Below, piece by piece: positions 1 through 5,523 of a stretch of DNA of 8,042 nucleotides. The translations under genes and the position numbers were made by a program. How positions within the stretch are numbered: position 1 is the stretch's first letter; each line of letters opens with the position of its first letter. The stretch is from assembly GCA_900554135.1 (NCBI GenBank), contig USFU01000072.1, positions 1 to 8,042 on the forward strand, read 5' to 3'. The notes under the pieces were generated by a model. That model made no database searches. It saw only the letters and a program-made list of their open reading frames with translations, and was not told the origin of the DNA. The stretch comes from an uncultured Collinsella sp. (GTDB lineage: Bacteria > Actinomycetota > Coriobacteriia > Coriobacteriales > Coriobacteriaceae).

Positions 1-1118
1 ATGCCGCGAATGCCGTTGATGGGCGTGCGCAGATCGTGGCTCATGCGACGCAGAAACTCCGTCTTTGCCGAGTTGGCGGACGAGGCCTCACGCGCCGCCT
101 TTGCCAGCTTGTCGCCATAGTCGCGCTCCTGCTGCAGCAAGTCCGTCAAACGTCGGCGATCAGCGCGGCGACGCACCGTCACAACAACGGCTATAACACC
201 GCTGTAGAGCGCCAGCACGCCGGCAGCAACAGCCGCGACAACCTCAAAGTAACGCCGCGCCGAGGCATAGGTGTACACATAGAATTTGTGCGCTTTTCCA
301 AATGTGCCCAAATACCACTCGCCGTCGGCGTTAACCAATCTGACCTTACCAGCCAGGCATCGATCCTTAATACCGTCGACAATGAAGACGTCCGTCGCGG
401 GCAGATCGAATACGCCCAATACGGTGGGTTCAACGACATTGGTCGCAACGACCTTGCCGTCGCTTTCGATCACGATATTGCCGCTATCGATGGTTTCATA
501 GCCATCAAGCAAGCTCTGCAGTTTGAGTGTATTGCTTGCAACCGCCTTCGCGCTCTGATGCCTTACCGCGATAACGATGCCCTCGCCATCCTGCCGAGTC
601 ACACAGCCAATGTCTGCGACCGAATCATCCGCAAGCGTGATGCGGGCGGTATAGGACTTAAGCGGATGAGTTGCCACCTCCAGCACGGGTGATTCTTTGA
701 GATACGCAGCGAGCGACTCGTAGCCCACATCGCCCGTCGAGGACTCGGACACCAAATTGCCCGATGCATCCGTCACGATCAGCGCGCTCACGTTGAACTG
801 GTCGGCATATTGCTCCAGCATGGCGCTATCCACCGAACCGTCGCGCTCCATATCGCGGGCAGCCTCTCCGGCGATCTCCATAACGCGAATCAGGTTTTTG
901 GTCGTATAGGCGCTGTTGAATGCATCGTAGGAAAGGCTCTGCGTCGCCACGTAATCGACAACGTCGGCAAAGCGCTGCTCGGCTTGGGCCGTCATGTAAC
1001 CGTAGCTCATCATGCCGGCAGCAACCGAGAGCGCTATCCCCAGCAGAGCGACAAGGAGCCATGCCCCTGCCGAACGATTGCCCCGCTCCTGAGCGGCGTG
1101 GTCGAGCGCATCGATCAT
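1..1118 (-). CDS. Membrane sensor histidine kinase, N-terminal part (runs off left edge)
   Basis: This is the first 372 residues of a sensor kinase; the dimerisation/ATPase part lies beyond the window. It starts with ATG at 1118, preceded by GGAGG (1126-1130) 7 bases away. A first TM segment (about residues 18-41) and a second (about 291-315) enclose a roughly 250-residue extracytoplasmic region. That region has two PAS-like strand patterns (LIVTDASGNLVSESS near 113 and GNIVIESDGKVVATN near 213), suggesting a double-Cache sensor. After TM2 comes an Arg-rich linker, a likely coiled segment, and the HisKA H-box FLRRMSHDLRTPINGIRG with the presumed phospho-acceptor His361. The ATG overlaps the stop of the upstream solute-binding lipoprotein as ATGA, so the two are probably translationally coupled and act together. 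Whether the missing C-terminus carries a receiver (hybrid kinase) cannot be seen. The kinase identity is secure from the H-box; the ligand is unknown. Confidence 0.93.
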   Translation of the reverse strand, partial: MIDALDHAAQERGNRSAGAWLLVALLGIALSVAAGMMSYGYMTAQAEQRFADVVDYVATQSLSYDAFNSAYTTKNLIRVMEIAGEAARDMERDGSVDSAMLEQYADQFNVSALIVTDASGNLVSESSTGDVGYESLAAYLKESPVLEVATHPLKSYTARITLADDSVADIGCVTRQDGEGIVIAVRHQSAKAVASNTLKLQSLLDGYETIDSGNIVIESDGKVVATNVVEPTVLGVFDLPATDVFIVDGIKDRCLAGKVRLVNADGEWYLGTFGKAHKFYVYTYASARRYFEVVAAVAAGVLALYSGVIAVVVTVRRRADRRRLTDLLQQERDYGDKLAKAAREASSANSAKTEFLRRMSHDLRTPINGIRG

Positions 1119-1984
1119 GACAGGCCCTCCACATTCAAAAATGGTGAAGGGTCATCAAAGTACTTTGACACCAGGCGTTCCATGGTGCCATCGGCAAGCA
1201 TTTCTTGGTAGGCATGAGTGAGCTTGACGTCGATGCCGCGCGTATCGTTGATATCGAAAGCGGTGCCCAAACCAACCTCTAGCAGCGGCTCATCCAAAAT
1301 TCGATACGTTACGCCATAGTCTTTTTCGTAGGTAAGCAGCAAGGACTCATGCGCGGCGATGGCGTCGACCAGGCCCTCGACGAGCGCCGGGTTCAGGCAC
1401 GAACGGTCCGAAAAGCAATAGAGTTCCTTGATCTGCGGAACGTTTTCATTTGTGCGATTGAGCAAAATGCCCTCGGGCTTGGTGGTGGACTGAACCGCCA
1501 CGATCTTATCCTCAAGATCGGCAAGCGTGTAGATATCGCTCTCGGGATCGACCGCGACCACCTGACGGCTCGCAAGGTACGGGCCAGCCCAACGATACTC
1601 GTTTTCGCGACCCGTCATGCTAAAGCTGCCCATGACGCAATCGAGCTCGCCGTTCGCCAGCAGTTCTTTCTTCTTTTCCCAATCGATCAGCTGGTATTTT
1701 GGCTTGTAACCAATGCGGGCCAAAGCCTCGGTTAATATCTCGACGTCCAGGCCAACGATATCGCCGTACTCGTCGGTATACACAAACGGTGGATAGAGGT
1801 CGCTGCCGACGTTGAGCGTCTTAAGGTCGTCGTCTTTGACTTGCGAGGCGTCCAGTTCTTCTAATGCAGACGTCGAGGCCCTGCCATTCGACTCGGAGCA
1901 GCCGGCTATCGCTACGACAAAGGCACACGCTACTGCAAGCGCAACAAACAACGATATGACAACTGAGCGACGGGGTCTTTTCAT
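1115..1984 (-). CDS. Solute-binding lipoprotein, amino-acid type (SBP family 3)
   Basis: This 289-residue protein belongs to the bacterial extracellular solute-binding family 3 (polar amino-acid, GlnH/HisJ type). The N-terminus is Arg/Lys-rich (MKRPRR), then a hydrophobic stretch (8-28), then a lipobox IAGC with Cys29, so it should be a membrane-anchored lipoprotein. Family patterns follow in order: LNVGSDLYPPFVYTDEYG (57-74), GLDVEILTEALARIGY (78-93), CVMGSFSMTGRENEYRWAGPY (116-136; R126 is at the usual carboxylate-binding Arg), DLEDKIVAVQSTT (156-168), and VDAIAAHESLL (206-216). The usual Asp of the DAxxxD motif is His212 here, so the ligand may not be a standard alpha-amino acid. Cys190 and Cys196 could form a disulfide. 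GGAG (1989-1992) lies 4 bases before the ATG. The gene overlaps the kinase gene by 4 bases and no transporter subunits are nearby, which points to sensing rather than uptake (inference). Family assignment is strong; ligand unknown. Confidence 0.93.
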   Translation of the reverse strand: MKRPRRSVVISLFVALAVACAFVVAIAGCSESNGRASTSALEELDASQVKDDDLKTLNVGSDLYPPFVYTDEYGDIVGLDVEILTEALARIGYKPKYQLIDWEKKKELLANGELDCVMGSFSMTGRENEYRWAGPYLASRQVVAVDPESDIYTLADLEDKIVAVQSTTKPEGILLNRTNENVPQIKELYCFSDRSCLNPALVEGLVDAIAAHESLLLTYEKDYGVTYRILDEPLLEVGLGTAFDINDTRGIDVKLTHAYQEMLADGTMERLVSKYFDDPSPFLNVEGLS

Positions 1985-2026
1985 CGAGCTCCAGAAGATC
2001 CTGTTTACAGACTGAAATGGTTAAAG

Positions 2027-2035
2027 ATAATAGCA
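2027..2035 (-). promoter_or_regulatory. Candidate extended -10 promoter for the SBP-kinase unit
   Basis: On the minus strand this reads TGCTATTAT, an extended -10 (TGn followed by TATTAT, 5 of 6 to TATAAT). It would start transcription near 2020, giving a leader of about 36 bases before the ATG at 1984. No good -35 is seen at 16-18 bases upstream, which an extended -10 can tolerate. The surrounding stretch is A/T-rich relative to the coding sequence. Prediction by eye only. Confidence 0.4.
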
Positions 2036-2081
2036 AACAAAACCACACGAGTGCCCAATTGTTACAGACGCTTTACCATGT

Positions 2082-2113
2082 GGGACCTTCTAGCCGACTT
2101 GACAGAAGGCCCC
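2082..2113 (-). terminator. Hairpin after the PatB/MalY gene, probable transcript end
   Basis: The arms GGGACCTTCT (2082-2091) and AGAAGGCCCC (2104-2113) enclose a 12-base loop. In the minus-strand transcript all ten positions pair, nine as Watson-Crick and one as G-U. It begins 15 bases after the stop of the aminotransferase gene at 2129. No U-run follows, so it is not a textbook intrinsic terminator; it could be a U-less terminator or a 3'-end stabilising hairpin. Confidence 0.5.
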
Positions 2114-2128
2114 GCATGCAGTGCTCGC

Positions 2129-3343
2129 TTACCGTGCATTAAAAACGTAGCGGTCTAGGCGGTCGCACGCTTCCCTTACGCGCGAAAGCGGCAGCGCCAG
2201 ATTCACGCGAATGTGGCAGGGCCCATGGAACGGGCGGCCGTCCTGATATCCAACGCCCACGCGCGCCCCCTCGTCAAGCAACCACTGAATATCGCGGCCA
2301 TGCTCGCGGCACCACTCGGTGCAGTCCAGAAACACCATGTACGTGCCCTGCGGACGCGAATAAGACACACCCTCAAAATGCTCATCCACGTAATCGCAGA
2401 AGTACTCGATATTACCGGCAAGCACCTGGTTGAGCTCGTCCACCCACTCGTAGCCTTGCGGCTGGTAGGCACCGATAAGCGCATGCATGGAGAGGACGTT
2501 CATCTCGTTGTAGTCAGTCTTGTCGGACACGGCGCACACGCGGTCGCGCAGCGTCTCGTTGTAGATGATGTGGTAGCTGCCGACCAGGCCCGCCAGGTTG
2601 AACGTCTTGCTGGGCGCGTAGAGGGCAACCGTGCGCATGCGGGCATCCTCGCTCACCGACTGCGTCGGGATGTGCTTGTGACCAGGCAGGATGATATCGG
2701 ACCAAATCTCGTCCGAGATCACCACGCAATCGTGCTGGCGATAGATGTCCATGGCGCGCTCGATCTCGTCGCGCTCCCATACGCGGCCGCAGGGATTGTG
2801 CGGCGAGCAGAACACCGCGGCATGGATGTAGTTTTGGGCGAGCTTGCGCTCCATGTCCTCAAAGTCCATGCGCCACACGCCCTGGTCGTCGAGCTTAAGC
2901 GGGCTGTGGACAATACGATAGCCCGCGGCCTCGATGGACTTGGCAAAGCCGATGTAGGTAGGGCTGTGGACCAGCACCGCATCACCTGGCTGGACATACG
3001 CGCGTAGCGTCGACACGACACCGCCCAGCACGCCGTTTTCGTAGCCGATATGCTCCGGCGCCAAGTCCTCAACGCCGTTGCGACGGCTCTGCCATTCGAT
3101 GATGCGGTCGAAGTACTCGGGACGCGGATTGAAGTAGCCAAACATGGGGTGCTGAGCGCGCTTGATGATGTACTCCTGAACCGTGGGCACCGTGGCGAAG
3201 TTCATGTCGGCCACCCACATGGGAATGCGGTCGAAGCCCTCGTCGGGTGCGCTCGGAGCCATACCGGGGATCTCGCCCCAAGAGTCAACGGCGATGGCAT
3301 CCATGCCGTGGCGGTCGATAAGCGAGCTAAAGTCGTATTTCAT
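2129..3343 (-). CDS. MalY/PatB-type PLP-dependent C-S beta-lyase
   Basis: This 404-residue fold-type I aminotransferase-like enzyme matches the MalY/PatB branch, which cleaves C-S bonds in cystathionine or cysteine and related thioethers to release pyruvate, ammonia and a thiol. The start MKYDFSSLIDRHG is typical of this branch and is followed by the PMWVADMNFATVP block (41-53). Visible PLP-site residues are Y101 in YENGVLGG, N183 in SPHNPCGRVW, D211 in VISDEIW, the Schiff-base lysine K246 in APSKTFNLAG, and the carboxylate-binding R379 in HIRVNLALP. The length is as expected for the family and it is cytoplasmic. GGGAG (3350-3354) lies 6 bases before the ATG. It sits 112 bases downstream of trmO on the same strand, and I found no convincing promoter in that gap, so read-through from trmO is possible. 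Sequence alone does not separate cystathionine lyase from cysteine desulfhydrase or a plain aminotransferase. Confidence 0.92.
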   Translation of the reverse strand: MKYDFSSLIDRHGMDAIAVDSWGEIPGMAPSAPDEGFDRIPMWVADMNFATVPTVQEYIIKRAQHPMFGYFNPRPEYFDRIIEWQSRRNGVEDLAPEHIGYENGVLGGVVSTLRAYVQPGDAVLVHSPTYIGFAKSIEAAGYRIVHSPLKLDDQGVWRMDFEDMERKLAQNYIHAAVFCSPHNPCGRVWERDEIERAMDIYRQHDCVVISDEIWSDIILPGHKHIPTQSVSEDARMRTVALYAPSKTFNLAGLVGSYHIIYNETLRDRVCAVSDKTDYNEMNVLSMHALIGAYQPQGYEWVDELNQVLAGNIEYFCDYVDEHFEGVSYSRPQGTYMVFLDCTEWCREHGRDIQWLLDEGARVGVGYQDGRPFHGPCHIRVNLALPLSRVREACDRLDRYVFNAR

Positions 3344-3455
3344 GCTGAGCTCCCATGCAAAGCGGACTATTTTGGTAGGCGTTATTGTCCACCAGCATGG
3401 GCGATTTTGACATGGGGTTTGGCGCTTAATTTGACGGGTTCAGACGAATGGCTGG

Positions 3456-4193
3456 TTAGTCTCGCGCGTCGTTGACGGCGACTACGGTTAACTGGGTTTT
3501 ATCGACCGAAAAAGATATGTCGAGCCCGGCGAAGGCCAGATGATAGACGCGGTTTGGCTCGTGCTTGCTGCCCGCGCGGCGTGGATCTTGGCGAAGGACC
3601 TCGACCAAGCCGGGGAGCTTTGCGGGCGGGACCATGTCTTGAAGCGCTTGCGGGAACTCGACGTTGAGCTCTTGCCACGGAGCATCCTCAATCCAGCCGT
3701 CCGTTGCATCCGGGTGGCAGTCCGCAAACGGAATGTAGGGCTTAATGTCGTAGATGGGCGTGCCGTCGCGCAGGTCGGCCCCCAGCACATGGATGATGGG
3801 GCCGTCGTCGGTAAGCTCCACGTGGTCGAGCTTAACACAGGTAAGACCGATGGGATTAGGGCGAAACGGACTGCGCGTGGCAAACACGCCCACGCGCTCG
3901 GCTCCACCCAGACGCGGCGGACGCACGGTTTTCGACCACTTGACGTTGGTGCCGGACCTGTCCTGCGACTTGGCATCGGCAGCTATGTCCTTAGCCGTGC
4001 CGCCAGGCGTTCCGTTTTCGAAGCGCCACAGCAGCCACAGGTGAGAGAAGGAGTCGAGACCCTCAACCGCTGCATTGGAGGCAAATTCCGGCTCAAAAAC
4101 GATGCGTCCCTGCAGATGAGGCGCCAAAAAGCTGTTGCGCGGAATGCCGAACTTCTGTGGCAGGTCGGTATGTATGTGTGCGATAGGTTCCAT
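3456..4193 (-). CDS. trmO: tRNA (N6-threonylcarbamoyladenosine37-N6)-methyltransferase TrmO
   Basis: This 245-residue protein is TrmO (TsaA/YaeB), which uses SAM to methylate N6 of t6A37 in tRNA-Thr. Conserved blocks appear in order: KFGIPRN (14-20), RIVFEPEFA with FSHLWLLWRF (30-58), RPPRLGGAERVGVFATRSPF leading into RPNPIGL (91-117; SAM/substrate region), GADLRDGTPIYDIKPYIPFAD (138-158), and RQDPRRA (201-207) in the smaller C-terminal domain. The E. coli protein is of similar size (about 235 residues). The reading frame is open further upstream to 4700, but that would run into the divergent HTH gene, and homology begins at MEPIAHIHTDL. An ATG at 4202 would add only three residues. No Shine-Dalgarno precedes either ATG, but a TACAAT -10 ends 7 bases before 4193, which suggests a leaderless transcript. 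The gene is divergent from the HTH-TipAS gene. Confidence 0.93.
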   Translation of the reverse strand: MEPIAHIHTDLPQKFGIPRNSFLAPHLQGRIVFEPEFASNAAVEGLDSFSHLWLLWRFENGTPGGTAKDIAADAKSQDRSGTNVKWSKTVRPPRLGGAERVGVFATRSPFRPNPIGLTCVKLDHVELTDDGPIIHVLGADLRDGTPIYDIKPYIPFADCHPDATDGWIEDAPWQELNVEFPQALQDMVPPAKLPGLVEVLRQDPRRAGSKHEPNRVYHLAFAGLDISFSVDKTQLTVVAVNDARD

Positions 4194-4200
4194 GCCGGTC

Positions 4201-4206
4201 ATTGTA
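4201..4206 (-). promoter_or_regulatory. -10 element of trmO; transcript likely leaderless
   Basis: The minus strand reads TACAAT (5 of 6 to consensus), then GACCGGC, then the ATG of trmO at 4193. A start site 6-8 bases downstream of the hexamer falls on or next to the ATG. Together with the absence of a ribosome-binding site this fits leaderless translation, which is common in Actinomycetota. The -35 region is not recognisable. Confidence 0.45.
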
Positions 4207-4226
4207 CGGCATGGAGGCGTGGGGCG

Positions 4227-4236
4227 TTGCGCGCAA
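4227..4236. repeat. 10-base perfect palindrome between divergent genes
   Basis: TTGCGCGCAA is a perfect palindrome about 21 bases upstream of the trmO -10. It could be a protein-binding site, but ten bases of palindrome in GC-rich DNA may arise by chance. Confidence 0.3.
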
Positions 4237-4260
4237 TTCTTTGTCGCGGTCTCCCGTCGT

Positions 4261-4275
4261 GCAACCAACGGTTGC
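4261..4275. promoter_or_regulatory. Inverted repeat abutting the HTH-TipAS promoter, candidate operator
   Basis: GCAACC-AAC-GGTTGC is a perfect inverted repeat with six-base arms and a three-base centre. It ends exactly one base before the candidate -35 (4276-4281) of the XRE-zinc ribbon-TipAS gene. Its position suits an operator for self-regulation by the encoded HTH protein. The link to that protein is inference. Confidence 0.4.
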
Positions 4276-4304
4276 TTGGAAGGGCGCCTGCCGCCGCGTA
4301 TGCT
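4276..4304 (+). promoter_or_regulatory. Candidate promoter of the XRE-zinc ribbon-TipAS gene
   Basis: TTGGAA (4276-4281) and TATGCT (4299-4304) are separated by 17 bases; each matches the consensus at four of six positions. Transcription would start near 4311, giving a leader of about 24 bases containing AAAGGAG. Prediction by eye. Confidence 0.45.
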
Positions 4305-4334
4305 TAAGCTATCAACCAGCAGAAAGGAGCCGCT

Positions 4335-5162
4335 ATGGCCTTTGCAGAAAAGCTCATCGCTGTCCGTCGCGCCCATCACCTTACCCAAGGGCAGCTCGCC
4401 GCCAAGCTCTTCGTCACACGCCAGGCCGTCAGCCGTTGGGAGCGTGACGAGGTCACACCGGGCATCGACATGATGAAGCTCATCGCCGCCGTGACTGGCG
4501 AGCCCCTGTCTCATCTGCTCGAAATGCCCGAGCACTATTGTCAGAGCTGCGGCATGATACTCACGTCCGACGACTGCGGCACCGACGCCACGGGCGCCAC
4601 GACCAACCATTACTGCAAGTGGTGCTACGACCACGGCAAGTACACCTACGACACCACCATGGAGGCGATGATTGAAGATTGTGCCCCGCGGCTGGCGCAA
4701 AACACTGGCATGTCGCTCGACGAAGCCGTCTCACTCATGGGCGCCGTCCTGCCGCAACTGGAGCGCTGGCGCACCGTACAGGAAAACGAGGAGCGCTACG
4801 GCGCCGAAGCGCGGGCGCGCTATGGCGATGAGGCTATCGATGCAGCAAACGAAACGTTACTGGACATGGATCCTCAGGCATGGAACGACATGAAGGAACT
4901 TGAACGCGCTGTTCTGGGCCAGCTTTCGATTGCCATGGGCATTGGCGACCCAGAAAGCAACGAGGCCCGCAAGCTTGTCGCAATGCACCGTCGATGGATT
5001 GCCCTCAACTGGGGACGCGAACCCCAGAACGAAGCGTACCTGGGCCTCGCCCACGGCTATCTTGCCGACCAGCGCTTTGTTGACTACTACGACAAGCCCT
5101 GCGGCACCGGAGCTACGGCGTTTCTGGTCCAAGCCATCGAGTCGTCGTTGACGCGCGCATAG
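4335..5162 (+). CDS. XRE-family HTH / zinc ribbon / TipAS-domain fusion protein
   Basis: This 275-residue protein has three recognisable parts. Residues 1-60 are an XRE/Cro HTH (LIAVRRAHHLTQGQLAAKL followed by VTRQAVSRWERDEVTP). Residues 66-145 match the zinc-ribbon family that carries CxxC pairs and a helical tail: C69/C72 in CQSCGM, C94/C97 in YCKWCYDHGKYT, then TMEAMIEDCAPRLAQNTGM and VLPQLERW. Residues about 150-271 match the TipAS antibiotic-recognition domain: YGDEAIDAANETLLDMDPQAW, GIGDPESNEARKLVAMHRRWI, and LAHGYLADQRFVDYYDKPCG. TipAS domains in MerR-type TipA regulators bind thiopeptide antibiotics; here the DNA-binding part is XRE instead of MerR. The likely role is a ligand-responsive transcription factor in the cytoplasm (inference). 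AAAGGAG lies 5 bases before the ATG. It is divergent from trmO and 51 bases ahead of a glutaredoxin-like gene that it may co-transcribe. Targets and ligand are unknown. Confidence 0.9.
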   Translation: MAFAEKLIAVRRAHHLTQGQLAAKLFVTRQAVSRWERDEVTPGIDMMKLIAAVTGEPLSHLLEMPEHYCQSCGMILTSDDCGTDATGATTNHYCKWCYDHGKYTYDTTMEAMIEDCAPRLAQNTGMSLDEAVSLMGAVLPQLERWRTVQENEERYGAEARARYGDEAIDAANETLLDMDPQAWNDMKELERAVLGQLSIAMGIGDPESNEARKLVAMHRRWIALNWGREPQNEAYLGLAHGYLADQRFVDYYDKPCGTGATAFLVQAIESSLTRA

Positions 5163-5213
5163 ACCGCGGCGGCTTTGGGTATTTCAATCAAAACCTCAAC
5201 CGATTGGAGACCC

Positions 5214-5459
5214 ATGGCTACTGATCACGAGCTCGCGCTCTACGTTATGACTGGCTGCCCGTATTGCTTAAAGGTCAAGCGCTTTTTGGCCGATAACGGC
5301 GTGACCATCCCTGAGCGCAACATCTCGACCGACCCCGATGCCGAGCAGACGCTCATCGCCGTCGGCGGAAAACGCCAGGTTCCCTGCCTGTTCATCGACG
5401 GCAAACCACTCTACGAATCGAGCGACATCATCGCATGGGTACAGGAGAACCTGCTCTAG
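5214..5459 (+). CDS. Small glutaredoxin-like thiol oxidoreductase
   Basis: This 81-residue protein has the thioredoxin-fold glutaredoxin layout. A first strand (LALYVMTG) leads into the dithiol active site C15-P-Y-C18. KVKRFLADNGV follows, then the cis-proline turn GGKRQVPCLFIDGKPLYES and a final helix SSDIIAWVQENLL. Such proteins reduce disulfides in the cytoplasm, using glutathione or another thiol; NrdH-like use of thioredoxin reductase is an alternative I cannot exclude. The ATG at 5214 is preferred because GGAG (5206-5209) lies 4 bases upstream and the family's usual N-terminus begins here; the frame is open to an earlier ATG at 5175 that would add 13 unrelated residues. The gene follows the XRE-TipAS gene by 51 bases with no obvious promoter between, so they probably form an operon. 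The extra Cys in QVPCLF is unusual but tolerated in related GST-N-like proteins. Confidence 0.88.
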   Translation: MATDHELALYVMTGCPYCLKVKRFLADNGVTIPERNISTDPDAEQTLIAVGGKRQVPCLFIDGKPLYESSDIIAWVQENLL

Positions 5460-5470
5460 TGCAACACAGC

Positions 5471-5518
5471 CATTGGGGACGTCCTTAAATGACTAGTCGT
5501 TAAAGAACGTCCCCGATG
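5471..5518. repeat. 48-base interrupted palindrome between convergent genes
   Basis: The arms are centred between 5494 and 5495. Outer pairs CATT/GATG (5471-5474 with 5515-5518) continue into GGGGACGT (5475-5482) with ACGTCCCC (5507-5514), then CTT/AAG, AA/TT, and a core GACTAGTC (5491-5498) that is itself palindromic. Only two true mismatches (5483/5506 and 5487/5502) and two G-T positions interrupt it. It lies 11 bases after the glutaredoxin stop and 5 bases before the end of the dus gene, so it would form a hairpin in both transcripts and may act as a bidirectional terminator; neither side has a U-run. I associate this sequence type with dispersed intergenic repeats of Collinsella, from memory only. 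Confidence 0.8.
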
Positions 5519-5523
5519 ACTAA

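Noticed and set aside
36..692. Open plus-strand frame of 218 codons
   Set aside because: It lies antisense to the kinase gene, has no ribosome-binding site or recognisable domain, and its composition is that of an opposite-strand shadow.
2099..2104. Perfect TTGACA on the plus strand
   Set aside because: No -10 at a proper distance and no plus-strand gene follows; it lies in the loop of the hairpin after the C-S lyase gene.
2213..3007. Open plus-strand frame of 264 codons
   Set aside because: Antisense to the MalY/PatB gene, which has all catalytic motifs; the plus-strand product looks like low-complexity Val/Ala/His-rich shadow translation.
3407..3412. Perfect TTGACA on the plus strand between trmO and the C-S lyase gene
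   Set aside because: No matching -10 and both flanking genes are on the minus strand.
3540..4307. Open plus-strand frame of 255 codons
   Set aside because: Antisense to trmO, with no motif support.
4194..4700. Upstream extension of the trmO frame
   Set aside because: It would add 169 residues without family similarity and overlap the well-supported HTH domain of the divergent gene.
5175..5213. Earlier in-frame ATG for the glutaredoxin gene
   Set aside because: No ribosome-binding site, and the added residues do not belong to the fold; the ATG at 5214 has GGAG upstream and matches the family start.
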